Origin: Lachnospiraceae bacterium UBA6998
GTDB lineage: Bacteria; Bacillota; Clostridia; Lachnospirales; Lachnospiraceae
Direction of reading: 5' to 3'
Assembly (NCBI GenBank): GCA_002448395.1
Contig: DJXS01000082.1
Location: forward strand, 16,698 to 47,534
DNA length: 30,837 nt
In this document: positions 22,537-30,721 of the stretch, one piece after another
Position numbering within the stretch: position 1 is the first letter of the stretch
Layout of the letters: every line of letters starts with the position of its first letter
Position numbers and translations under genes: made by a program
The notes under the pieces: generated by a model
The model's database searches: none
What the model was told of the DNA's origin: nothing
Seen by the model: only the letters and a program-made list of their open reading frames with translations

Positions 22537-23697
22537 GTGATAGCAGGAATCAGTTATTATCACATTTTTCAATATTTTCTAATATATTCTTTTTTGGGAT
22601 GGTGCACGGAGGTCATCTACGCGGCAGTCGCCGAAGGAAGGATCGTAAACAGGGGATTCCTGAACGGTCCGGTGTGCCCGATCTACGGATTTGGTATCCT
22701 TGCTGTTTTTGGGACGGTCAATACCGGCCTTTCTCGTTACGGCACCAGTTCCCTTTACAAAAATCTGCTTCTGATATTTTTGTGCGGCATGGCGCTGACG
22801 ACCATGATTGAGCTGTTTGGAGGCTGGGCATTGGACAAACTGTTCCATGCCAGATGGTGGGATTATTCCGATAAACCCCTTAATTTTCATGGTTACATCT
22901 GCCTGCAGTTCAGTCTGCTATGGGGAATCGGCATAGTGCTCGTAGTGAAGGTGGTGCATCCCCTGATCGCGGCGACATTCGACAGGGTCCTGCCGGAGAC
23001 CGTGGGATGGCCGCTTATGTACTTCCTGTATATAGTCTATGCCGCGGATACCATGCTCTCGGTGATGATCATGGTCGGCCTCAACAAGCGCCTGGCGGAG
23101 CTGGATGAAATGCAGAAGAAGATGCGCGTCGTAAGCAACACTCTGAGCGATGGGATCGGCAGGAGCGCGCTGGAAACAGCTCAGCACATTGGTGAGGCCA
23201 AGGTGCAGGCCGCGCTGGCGAAGGCGGAGGCGATGGACAGCCTGAACGCTGCCAAGGCCGAGGCGGTCGACAGCCTGAACGCGGTTAAGGCCGAGGCTGT
23301 TGACAGCCTGAGCGCTGCGAAGAACGGAGCAGTCGACAGCCTGAGCGCCGTGAAAAACGGGGCGATGGACAGCCTGAGTGCTGCGAAGAACGGAGCAGTC
23401 GACAGCCTGAGCGCCGTAAAGAACGGAGCGATCGACGGCATCAGCGCTGTGAAGAATGGCGCAATGGACGGAATCAGCGCCGTGCAGAGTTCAGGAGAGA
23501 AGGGGCTGGACAGCCTCAAGAAGCAGTATGTCCGCAAGAAGGCCGCCCTGTCCCGGATGGTCCGGGGCACGCGCTATTTTGGCGCGGGAAGAATGCTCAG
23601 AGCTTTCCCGCAGATGCAGCACAGAAAGTACAGGGAACTGCTTGACCTGTTGAAAAAGGAAGCGGAAGAAGGAGAGGGCACGGAATGTACAGAATGA
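22537..23697 (+). CDS. CmpB-type (putative ABC-transporter type IV) membrane protein with 11-residue repeats
   Basis: 386 residues from a GTG start, with GGAAGG seven bases before it. Residues about 1-210 belong to the family named putative ABC-transporter type IV (DUF1113/CmpB): YFLIYSFLGWCTEVIYAAV, NRGFLNGPVCPIYGFG, FGGWALDKLFHARWWDYS and several membrane segments. After a helical linker come eight tandem 11-residue repeats (about 232-319) of the type AVDSLSAVKNG, then a basic helical C-terminus (about 330-386). The repeats should form a long amphipathic or coiled helix on one side of the membrane. The downstream hydrolase gene overlaps its end by 13 bp, implying coupling. Confidence 0.85.
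   Translation: MIAGISYYHIFQYFLIYSFLGWCTEVIYAAVAEGRIVNRGFLNGPVCPIYGFGILAVFGTVNTGLSRYGTSSLYKNLLLIFLCGMALTTMIELFGGWALDKLFHARWWDYSDKPLNFHGYICLQFSLLWGIGIVLVVKVVHPLIAATFDRVLPETVGWPLMYFLYIVYAADTMLSVMIMVGLNKRLAELDEMQKKMRVVSNTLSDGIGRSALETAQHIGEAKVQAALAKAEAMDSLNAAKAEAVDSLNAVKAEAVDSLSAAKNGAVDSLSAVKNGAMDSLSAAKNGAVDSLSAVKNGAIDGISAVKNGAMDGISAVQSSGEKGLDSLKKQYVRKKAALSRMVRGTRYFGAGRMLRAFPQMQHRKYRELLDLLKKEAEEGEGTECTE
23230..23493 (+). repeat. Eight tandem 33-bp repeats inside the CmpB-type gene
   Basis: Eight units of 33 bp, each coding an 11-residue unit [A][VMI]D[SG][LI][NS]A[AV][K Q][NA S][GES]. The first two end in KAE, the next five in KNG, the last in QSS. DNA identity between the middle copies is high (for example GAACGGAGCAGTCGACAGCC recurs), showing recent unit expansion, so copy number probably varies between strains. 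Confidence 0.9.
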
Positions 23698-24851
23698 CAG
23701 TGAAAGCTTGGGCAAGCATATTACTATGTGCACTGTTTTTTGCCGCAGCGGCTGCGAAGCCGGCTTACGCCTCCGAGAGCGGAGACGCGGGGCAGCAGAT
23801 TCCGGCGGCGCAGGAGACTTCGGCAGAGCAGCAGTCTGCAGAACCGGACCCCTCAATACCCCTCAGGATCACTGCCATCGACTTCGGCTGGGAAGGCTGG
23901 GGAGACGGCACTATGATCGAGAGCAAGGGAGAGTGTATGCTGATGGACACTTTCATGCCTGATTGCGAGGATACTCTCAAGGAGTTCCTGCTGGACAACG
24001 GGTACACGGAGTTTTCCCTCTACCTCTCTCATTTTCACGCGGATCATTTCGGGAATATGCGCAATATCATGTGGGACGACCGCTTCAAGGTCAAGGCGGT
24101 CTATATGCCGGATGACGCGTATATGTGGGCCACGGACAACGACTACGCGGATCTGCTGGGGTGGTTCCACAGTATGGATGTCGCGATCAAGGAATTGGCT
24201 GTAGAGAAAGGAATTCCGCTCATCATACTCCGTCCGGGAGACAGTTTCCGGGTCGGAGACGCGAAGGTGGAGATCCTGTACGGAACCACTTATGAGAGTG
24301 ACGACCACGACCGCGAGTACCTCAACAACAATTCCCTTGTGGCGCGAGTCACGGGCGGCGGAATCCGGTATCTGACCTGCGGAGATACCGGGAAAGAGGT
24401 TGAAAAGAAGATCCTCGCGGAGGGGATAGATGTTTCAGCGGACCTGTACAAGATGAGCCATCACGGCGGAGACACCGGCAACAGCTACGAATTTATGAAG
24501 GCAGTGAATCCGTCATTCGGCTTCTTTAACAGCACGGATGACGATCCTGAGAGCTTCGCCTATGGATGGGTGGAAGAACCGGTGAGCAATCTGATGGAGT
24601 TTGCCAACGTATACAGCTCCAGGTATAACGGAAACGTCACGTTCAAGGCCAGAGACGGCGTGATCACAGTGAGAGCAGAGAGAAACCGGACGCCGAAGAT
24701 CGTGACCTACCGGGGAGAAAACGGAATCGGCCTTTCCCTGACGTACCAGCAGTTCAACAACCGCCAGAAGCCGAAGGATACGGAAAAGATGCGGGCGGCG
24801 GGAGCTGCCGCAGCCGGAAAACGCGGTCTGCTTCCTGCAATTTACAAGTAA
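23685..24851 (+). CDS. Secreted metallo-beta-lactamase-fold hydrolase
   Basis: 388 residues. An N-terminal signal peptide (about 1-30, WASILLCALFFAAAAAKPAYA) is followed by a Gln/Glu/Ala-rich stretch and the hydrolase fold. The metal site is His116-x-His118-x-Asp120-His121 (SHFHADHFGN); further family points are LTCGDTGKE and KMSHHGGDTGNS. The closest relatives by pattern are the ComEC/Rec2-like MBL proteins, often found alone and exported in clostridia, with unknown substrate. The start codon lies inside the previous gene and overlaps it by 13 bp. A terminator follows the stop. Confidence 0.85.
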   Translation: MYRMTVKAWASILLCALFFAAAAAKPAYASESGDAGQQIPAAQETSAEQQSAEPDPSIPLRITAIDFGWEGWGDGTMIESKGECMLMDTFMPDCEDTLKEFLLDNGYTEFSLYLSHFHADHFGNMRNIMWDDRFKVKAVYMPDDAYMWATDNDYADLLGWFHSMDVAIKELAVEKGIPLIILRPGDSFRVGDAKVEILYGTTYESDDHDREYLNNNSLVARVTGGGIRYLTCGDTGKEVEKKILAEGIDVSADLYKMSHHGGDTGNSYEFMKAVNPSFGFFNSTDDDPESFAYGWVEEPVSNLMEFANVYSSRYNGNVTFKARDGVITVRAERNRTPKIVTYRGENGIGLSLTYQQFNNRQKPKDTEKMRAAGAAAAGKRGLLPAIYK

Positions 24852-24873
24852 GGATCGGGAAATACAGCAATAA

Positions 24874-24915
24874 GAAAAACGGCAAGAGGACAGCACCCCT
24901 TGCCGTTTTTTCTTT
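24874..24915. terminator. Bidirectional terminator between the MBL hydrolase and the methyltransferase genes
   Basis: GAAAAACGGCAAG and CTTGCCGTTTTTTC arms with a 12-nt loop, rich in A on one side and T on the other. It lies between convergent genes and can end both. Confidence 0.88.
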
Positions 24916-24927
24916 GGTCAAAACAGA

Positions 24928-26178
24928 TCATTCTTCCACGACTTGGAAAATGTAAAATTTCAAATAATAGGACTCGTCCGACGACCACAGGATCGGGTGA
25001 TCGGGCGCCTGGGTCCGGAATTCCACCTGGCGGAGCCTGCGGTGCGCGTCTCTTGCGGCTTCCCCGATCGTCTTTTTAAACAGCTCGGGATCCATGAAGT
25101 GGGAGCAGGAGCAGGTGACGAGATATCCGCCGTTTTTGACGAGCTTCATGCCGCGCAGATTGATCTCACGGTAGCCCCGCGCGGCCGCTTTGATGGAATT
25201 GCGGGACTTGGTGAAGGCAGGAGGATCCAGAATGACCACATCGTACTCCTCACCCTTTTCAATCAGCTCGGGCAGCAGGGCGAACACGTCGCGGCACAGG
25301 AAGGAGACCCGGTCATCCACACCGTTGAGGCGGGCGTTTTCCTGCGCCTGTTCCACGGCGAGATCGGAGGCATCCACTGCGACGACGGACGCGGCACCTG
25401 CAATGGCGGCATTTAAGGCGAAAGAGCCGGTGTGCGTGAAGCAGTCCAGCACTTTGGCGCCGCCGCAGAGGCGGTGGATCGCACGGCGGTTGTCCTTCTG
25501 ATCCAGGAAGAAGCCGGTTTTCTGGCCGTTTTCCACATCCACAATATAATGGACGCCGTTTTCGGTAATCTCTATTTTGGTATCAAAAGGAGCTGTGAGG
25601 AAGCCCTTCTCCCGGGGCATGCCCTCCAACTCGCGGACCTTGGCGTCGCTGCGCTCGTAGATGCCGCGCACGGCAATGCCGTCTTCGGCGAGAACGCGCA
25701 CCAGAGCTGCCAGGAGATATCCCTTGAGGCGGTCGATACCGAGAGCCAGAGATTCGACGACGAGGATATCCTCATATTTGTCGACAGTCAGGCCCGGAAG
25801 AAAATCCGCTTCACCGAAGAGAAGACGGCAGCTGGAGGTGTCGATCACCTTTTTTCGGTACTCCCAGGCGCTGCGCACTCTTTGTGTCAGGAAAGCCGGA
25901 GTTACCGGATTTTCGCGCCGGCGGGAGAGGAGGCGGACCGTGATCTTAGACTTGCGGTTGACGAAACCGTAGCCCATGAAATACCCGTCGAAATCCTCAA
26001 TCGATATGATATCCCCGTCCTCGAAATTTCCGCGGAAAAGAGCAATCTCGTTGTCATAGACCCACAGACCGCCCGCTTTGATGGTGCGGCCTTCCCTTTT
26101 TTTCAGAATGGCTGCCGCGTCTGCAGACAGATCTTTCTGACTGTTTATATCGTAGTTATTTGCGTCAAAAGATAGCAT
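24928..26178 (-). CDS. Class I SAM-dependent rRNA (cytosine-C5) methyltransferase, RlmI/RlmK-like
   Basis: 416 residues. The N-terminal PUA-like domain (about 25-100: GRTIKAGGLWVYDNEI, GDIISIEDFDGYFMGYGFVN) is followed by a linking EEHD-type domain and the Rossmann methyltransferase. Landmarks are GQKTGFFLDQKDNR, VLDCFTHTGSFALNAAIAGA (SAM site), VVAVDASDLAVEQAQEN, the catalytic-side DVVILDPPAFTKSR and LVTCSCSHFM. E. coli RlmI of this family methylates 23S rRNA C1962; the orthologous position is likely but not certain here. The serine hydrolase gene lies 52 bp upstream in the same direction. The ribosome site GAAAGGA lies just before the ATG. Confidence 0.92.
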   Translation of the reverse strand: MLSFDANNYDINSQKDLSADAAAILKKREGRTIKAGGLWVYDNEIALFRGNFEDGDIISIEDFDGYFMGYGFVNRKSKITVRLLSRRRENPVTPAFLTQRVRSAWEYRKKVIDTSSCRLLFGEADFLPGLTVDKYEDILVVESLALGIDRLKGYLLAALVRVLAEDGIAVRGIYERSDAKVRELEGMPREKGFLTAPFDTKIEITENGVHYIVDVENGQKTGFFLDQKDNRRAIHRLCGGAKVLDCFTHTGSFALNAAIAGAASVVAVDASDLAVEQAQENARLNGVDDRVSFLCRDVFALLPELIEKGEEYDVVILDPPAFTKSRNSIKAAARGYREINLRGMKLVKNGGYLVTCSCSHFMDPELFKKTIGEAARDAHRRLRQVEFRTQAPDHPILWSSDESYYLKFYIFQVVEE

Positions 26179-26230
26179 AATATCCTTTCCTTCGTGAACG
26201 AATTATAGTTCAGCGGGAATCATTATCGGA

Positions 26231-28252
26231 CTATTTGACGATGGAGTCAAGTTTCTCCTGAAGGAGCGCCGCTTTTTCCTCATAGTCAGAACTGCCCGAC
26301 TTCTGTCCCATAGCATTATAGACTGAGATCAGGCTTTCGGCGCTCCTGACGGAAGGATGATCTGCAGATGCTCCGGCGGGGATGAACTTCAGGGTGTCCT
26401 CTGTCATGGAGAAGACAAGGGAGAGGAGCTGTCCCGAAACATCTCTGCCGCTGTCCATTCCGACGGAGAGGATCTGGGGAACAAATCCCAGCGTGGAGGC
26501 AGTGTACCAGTTGCCGTTGAACTTGTTGGGGTCGCTCTTGTTGTCAGTGACAGGAGTGTTCAGCTTGTTGGTGAGGTAGGCGACCACCAGATCCCTGGTC
26601 GGATCGATCATGATCAGTGTTCCTGTCCAGCCCTGGTGTCCGATCGTGTCGGAGGAAGCCTGCGTGCCGAAATACCAGTCTCTCTGGTGATCTCCCTGTC
26701 TCCACCAGCCGAGTCCCCAGTTCGCGGCGTTCTCTTTTTTGGCACCTGTGAAAGCGTCCATGACCGCCCGGGAGAAGAAGCGGTTGTCACCATACCCTCC
26801 GGTCAGCATGACTGAGGCAAGTTTGGCAAGATCTGTCGCGTTTGCGAACAGACCGGCGTGTCCGGAGACGCCGCCCATACTGTAATAGGCCTTTTCATCG
26901 TGCACAAGTCCCTGCAGGGTCTGCGTGCGGATCCCGGGGAAGTCGACCACGCCGTCCCTCGTATTTCCGCTGAGCTCAGTGGCCGCGCAGTCATCCGGGG
27001 TGAACCCATGGTCCAGCGGCGCGTAAGTCATATGGGTCAGTCCCATCGGCTCAAGGAAAGTCGTCTTGAGATAGGTATCAAGGTCAGTGCCGGTAACCTG
27101 TTCGATCACAAAGCCCAGGACCATGTAGTCGACGTCGGAGTAGAGCGTTTCCGTGCCGGGCTCATACATCAGAGGTGTCATGCAGATTCCCTTGATGGTT
27201 GCCTGTTTCGTCTCTTCGTCGCCGCCGTTTCCGACGAACAGCTTATTGGTACTATTAGGATCAAATTCCTGCTTTTCCGTGTTGAGATGAGGGTTAAAAT
27301 AGCGTGGATCCGCGGGGAATCCGCCCTGATGGCGCAGAAGGTCGCGGAGAGTGAGGGACTTCTTCCACTCATGCTGTACTTCCATGCCGGGATTTTCCCT
27401 CTTGTCATAGTTGATCTCGATCGTATCCTCGTAAAACTGCGGGCCGAGGTAATCACAGACTCTGGCGTCGAGGTCGAGGCTGCCGTCTGTGACCAGTTTC
27501 TGCAGAGCGTAATTGACGCCGAACATCTTGGTGACGGAGGCGAGATCGTATAGAGTATCCGTGGTCACAGGTTTGCGCTCTTCTTCCGGTATGGGGGTTC
27601 CGTCCTGACCATATGAGTTGAGGCTTCCCCATGCGTTTTCATATACAAGCCGCCCGTGGCGGATAATAGAAAGCTGCGCACTGGTAAAGCCATGCTCTAT
27701 GTCCGATTGGATCAGGTCGGAGATGAGACCTATGGACTGCTCCGAGATACCTGCCTCCTCAAGGCTTCCGTCAAGTACCGTAGGGTACGGGATATATACG
27801 CCGACTTTCTGCGCGTCTTCGGCGGGAAGGATATCAGTGACCTGGATCGTGTTGATGCCGTCAATGGCTGCGCCGGAAAAGTCGATCTCATAGACAGCTC
27901 CGGCTTCCATCTCCGAAGTATTTACAGGATGGTCATTTATATAAACACTGAACGAGGTGACTCCTTCTGAAGGAGCGATGTACAGGTTTCCCTGTCCGTG
28001 TCTTCCCTCGAAGCTCACCATACTGTTCATGGCAAGACTGTTGTCCGGCTTGCCTTTCCAGTCGGGGAAGGAGACCGCGTACTGCCAGCTGTGCTGCGGA
28101 ACTCCTTCGGTTTTGACGATGGGGAAAGTTTCCTTGCTGCCCGCGGCAGAGGCCTCGGGAACATTGCTGCCGGCGGCGCAGCCTGAAAGCGCTGTAAGAG
28201 CAACAGTCGCTGCGAGGAGGGAACAAAGGAGAGAGGTTTTAAGTTTGCGCAT
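26231..28252 (-). CDS. Serine hydrolase lipoprotein, beta-lactamase/PBP4B (YfeW)-like
   Basis: 673 residues. The signal peptide ends at lipobox ALSGC with Cys25. An N-terminal beta domain (about 40-150) with MVSFEGRHGQGNLYIAPS precedes a class C beta-lactamase-like serine hydrolase. Ser239-x-x-Lys242 is the catalytic motif (DLASVTKMFG), TLYSDVDYMVLG is the Tyr-containing second motif, and GHQGWTGT is the third, HxG-like motif. The domain arrangement, with NAANWGLGWWRQG and the late HQGWTGTLIMIDP segment, resembles E. coli PBP4B (YfeW), a DD-carboxypeptidase/esterase type. It probably acts on peptidoglycan or an ester at the outer membrane face. The upstream GAAAGGAGTTTT is a good ribosome site. 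Confidence 0.88.
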   Translation of the reverse strand: MRKLKTSLLCSLLAATVALTALSGCAAGSNVPEASAAGSKETFPIVKTEGVPQHSWQYAVSFPDWKGKPDNSLAMNSMVSFEGRHGQGNLYIAPSEGVTSFSVYINDHPVNTSEMEAGAVYEIDFSGAAIDGINTIQVTDILPAEDAQKVGVYIPYPTVLDGSLEEAGISEQSIGLISDLIQSDIEHGFTSAQLSIIRHGRLVYENAWGSLNSYGQDGTPIPEEERKPVTTDTLYDLASVTKMFGVNYALQKLVTDGSLDLDARVCDYLGPQFYEDTIEINYDKRENPGMEVQHEWKKSLTLRDLLRHQGGFPADPRYFNPHLNTEKQEFDPNSTNKLFVGNGGDEETKQATIKGICMTPLMYEPGTETLYSDVDYMVLGFVIEQVTGTDLDTYLKTTFLEPMGLTHMTYAPLDHGFTPDDCAATELSGNTRDGVVDFPGIRTQTLQGLVHDEKAYYSMGGVSGHAGLFANATDLAKLASVMLTGGYGDNRFFSRAVMDAFTGAKKENAANWGLGWWRQGDHQRDWYFGTQASSDTIGHQGWTGTLIMIDPTRDLVVAYLTNKLNTPVTDNKSDPNKFNGNWYTASTLGFVPQILSVGMDSGRDVSGQLLSLVFSMTEDTLKFIPAGASADHPSVRSAESLISVYNAMGQKSGSSDYEEKAALLQEKLDSIVK

Positions 28253-28389
28253 CAGATAAAACTCCTTTCAAGTCGTGGCTGAAGAATTCTTACATATTAT
28301 GATTATAGCGGTCAACCGCGGAAAATAGAACACCTGCGATCCGGCAGCAGCGGATGCGGCACAGAAGTTAACGTAAAAAAGCAGTATTC

Positions 28390-28418
28390 TTGACTGTAAA
28401 TAACAAAAAGACTATTCT
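28390..28418 (+). promoter_or_regulatory. Sigma-70-type promoter of the DegV gene
   Basis: TTGACT (28390-28395), a 17-bp spacer, and TATTCT (28413-28418), about 70 bp before the start codon. The rest of the 236-bp divergent gap shows nothing else I can name. Confidence 0.6.
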
Positions 28419-28488
28419 ATTAAAATAGATCATATGGATTATAGTGACGTGCGGCAGTCCATACAAAAGACCGCTGCAAGGAGGGACT

Positions 28489-29343
28489 ATGAATAAGGAT
28501 AAAGTCGCTGTTTTGACGGATTCGGGGTGTGACGTTCCTCTGAATTTCAGAGAGAAGTACAATATTTTCATGCTTCCTCTCCGCGTCATGTACCCGGAGA
28601 AGGACTATGAGGACGGCGTGAACATTGATCCCATGATGGTATACCGCCGCTTTCCCGACGAATACCCCAGCACATCTACGCCGTCGCTGGCAGAGGTGCA
28701 GGATATATTTGACGAGATTCGTGATGCGGGCTATGAGAAGATCATAGCAGTGACGATCTCCAGCGGCCTGAGCGGGACATTCAATACCATCCGCCTTGCA
28801 GCGGAGCAGCAGGATGAGCTGGAAATCTTTGTCTTCGACACAAAGAATATCTCCGTTGCCTCGGGAATCTGGGCGATCTGGGCGGCGAGGAAGCTGGAAA
28901 ACGGCTGGTCTTTCGAGGAGGTTAAGACAGGCCTTCAGAACAAGATCTACGACTCCAAAGTCATGTTCTATATGGACACCCTCAAGTACCTCAAGAAGGG
29001 CGGCCGTATCGGAAAGGTGACTTCCGTAGTGGGCGAGGTGCTCAGCTTAAAGCCGATCATATCCTGCAATGAGGACGGCATCTATTACACGGTGGGACTG
29101 ATCCGCGGAGCCAAGCAGGGCAAGAAGAAACTGCTTAATGAGATGCTGCAGTTCTGCAAAGGACACCATTGCTGGATCATCGTCGGCCACGGCGATGCCA
29201 ATGAGGAGGCAGGAAGGATGCTGGAGCTGGTGGAGACTCAGCTGACGAGCAAGGAAATCCTCTTTGTAAAGCAGATCAACGCTACGCTGGCGATCAATAC
29301 AGGCCCCGGTCTGGTAGGTCTGTGCGCTCTGCTTGACCCGTAA
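28489..29343 (+). CDS. DegV family fatty-acid-binding protein
   Basis: 284 residues from ATG 28489, preceded by AAGGAGGG at ideal spacing; an upstream ATG at 28444 has no such site. DegV/FakB proteins bind a fatty acid deep in the fold and present it to the kinase FakA for phosphorylation, the route by which Bacillota use external fatty acids. Landmarks are VAVLTDSGCDVP at the start, PSTSTPSLAEVQDIF, the ligand-binding TISSGLSGTFNT, YLKKGGRIGKVTS and the C-terminal NTGPGLVGLCAL. No fakA is seen in the window. The family is certain; the fatty acid preferred is not. Confidence 0.93.
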   Translation: MNKDKVAVLTDSGCDVPLNFREKYNIFMLPLRVMYPEKDYEDGVNIDPMMVYRRFPDEYPSTSTPSLAEVQDIFDEIRDAGYEKIIAVTISSGLSGTFNTIRLAAEQQDELEIFVFDTKNISVASGIWAIWAARKLENGWSFEEVKTGLQNKIYDSKVMFYMDTLKYLKKGGRIGKVTSVVGEVLSLKPIISCNEDGIYYTVGLIRGAKQGKKKLLNEMLQFCKGHHCWIIVGHGDANEEAGRMLELVETQLTSKEILFVKQINATLAINTGPGLVGLCALLDP

Positions 29344-29413
29344 TATGAAAAAAATTCAACAGTAATAGTAAGAAAATTTCATATTTACACTGGAAAAATC
29401 AGAAACAGAGTAA

Positions 29414-29419
29414 TATAAT
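29414..29419 (+). promoter_or_regulatory. Probable -10 box of ilvE
   Basis: TATAAT about 70 bp before the ilvE start; the best -35 candidate (TGGAAA, 29391-29396, 17-bp spacer) is weak. Upstream, AATATGAAA and TTTCATATT form an AT-rich inverted repeat after the DegV stop that could help end the DegV transcript. No T-box or leader peptide was recognised. Confidence 0.45.
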
Positions 29420-29489
29420 TGTTCGGGAATGCACCACATTAAAGTGATGAATTATACAAAGCTATATAAGTGATCAGGAGGAAACAGTA

Positions 29490-30524
29490 ATGGTTGCGAA
29501 GAAAGACATTGATTGGGGTAACCTGGGATTCAGCTATCATGTGACAGACAAGAGATACGTATCCATGTATCAGGACGGCAAATGGGATGACGGCGCCCTG
29601 ATCTCTGACGACAAGATCGTCATGAGCGAGGATGCCGGCGTTCTGCAGTATTCCCAGTCAGTCTTTGAGGGACTCAAGGCTTATGAGACAGAAGACGGCC
29701 ACATCGTATGTTTCCGCCCCGATCTCAACGCACAGAGAATGTATGATTCCGCGCTGCGTCTTGAGATGCCCCCTTTCCCTGTAGACAGATTTGTTGAAGC
29801 CGTCAAGGCAACAGTAAAGGCCAACGAGGCGTGGGTACCTCCGTACGGCACGGGCGCAACACTCTATATCCGCCCCTACATGTTCGGAATCAGCCCTGTC
29901 ATCGGCGTTAAGCCTGCTGACGACTATATGTTCCGTATTTTCACAACGCCTGTAGGCCCTTACTTCAAGGGCGGCGCAAAGCCCATCGTTGTCCGCGTCA
30001 GTGATTTTGACCGTGCAGCCCCGAGAGGAACCGGCCACATCAAGGCAGGCCTTAACTATGCGATGAGCCTTCACGCGATCGTAGACGCACACAAGGAAGG
30101 ATTCGCGGAGAATATCTATCTGGATCCCGCGACAAGGACCAAGCTGGAAGAGACCGGCGGCGCCAATATTCTGCTGGTAGACCAGGACAACACACTGGTC
30201 ATCCCCGCTTCCGCAAGTATCCTTCCTTCCATCACACGCCGCTCCATCCACTATGTGGCTGAGAACTATCTGGGCATGAAGGTCGTGGAGAGAGAGGTAC
30301 TTCTCTCTGAGGTCGAGAAGGGCGAGTTCAAGGAGTGCGGTCTCTGCGGCACAGCAGCAGTCATCTCCCCGATCGGCAAGATCAATGACCACGGCAAGGA
30401 GATCGAATTCTCCAACGGTATGGAGAAGATGGGCCCCGTCATGCAGAAGCTGTATGATACTCTGACCGGCATTCAGATGGGCAGGATCGAAGCTCCCGAG
30501 GGATGGATCGTAAGGATCGACTGA
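29490..30524 (+). CDS. ilvE: Branched-chain amino acid aminotransferase
   Basis: 344-residue class IV PLP-dependent aminotransferase that interconverts leucine, isoleucine and valine with their 2-oxo acids using glutamate/2-oxoglutarate. It is of the longer type found in many bacteria and eukaryotes. The PLP lysine is Lys185 in GTGHIKAGLNYAMS. Other landmarks are QSVFEGLKAYETEDG, RPDLNAQRMYDSALRL, YIRPYMFG, LEETGGANILLVD, SITRRSIHYVAENYLGMKV and ECGLCGTAAVISPIGKI. AGGAGGAAAC precedes the ATG. It stands alone and is followed by a hairpin, so it is likely monocistronic. Confidence 0.95.
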   Translation: MVAKKDIDWGNLGFSYHVTDKRYVSMYQDGKWDDGALISDDKIVMSEDAGVLQYSQSVFEGLKAYETEDGHIVCFRPDLNAQRMYDSALRLEMPPFPVDRFVEAVKATVKANEAWVPPYGTGATLYIRPYMFGISPVIGVKPADDYMFRIFTTPVGPYFKGGAKPIVVRVSDFDRAAPRGTGHIKAGLNYAMSLHAIVDAHKEGFAENIYLDPATRTKLEETGGANILLVDQDNTLVIPASASILPSITRRSIHYVAENYLGMKVVEREVLLSEVEKGEFKECGLCGTAAVISPIGKINDHGKEIEFSNGMEKMGPVMQKLYDTLTGIQMGRIEAPEGWIVRID

Positions 30525-30575
30525 CGGAAAAAAGCGTCACGAAGAGAACAACGCGAATCTGAAAGTGTTTGCGAG

Positions 30576-30615
30576 TGCCTCCCGCAAAGTCCGAAGCGGC
30601 TTTGGGGAGGCATTT
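30576..30615 (+). terminator. Terminator-like hairpin after ilvE
   Basis: TGCCTCCC pairs with GGGAGGCA, CAAAG with CTTTG and CCG with CGG, giving a long stem with two small bulges and a 3-nt loop, followed by only three thymidines. It is a strong structure but a weak U-tract. Confidence 0.7.
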
Positions 30616-30721
30616 ATGCAGAAGCGGGTATCCTGCGCGGCGGAGCATGCAGTGGTGAAGAGTCTGTAAATATGTTAAAATAGAGCGGATATAAACAAAT
30701 TCGCTCAAGGAGGTTTTTAAT

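Noticed and set aside
23230..23493. CRISPR-like array
   Set aside because: The 33-bp units are contiguous, without spacers, in frame with the gene, and code a regular 11-residue motif.
26357..27970. Several plus-strand frames within the serine hydrolase gene
   Set aside because: Shadows of the minus-strand gene, which has a signal peptide, the SxxK motif and a clear ribosome site.
29344..29489. T-box or attenuator leader before ilvE
   Set aside because: No T-box consensus, leader peptide with Leu/Ile/Val codons, or terminator/antiterminator pair was found in the 146-bp region.
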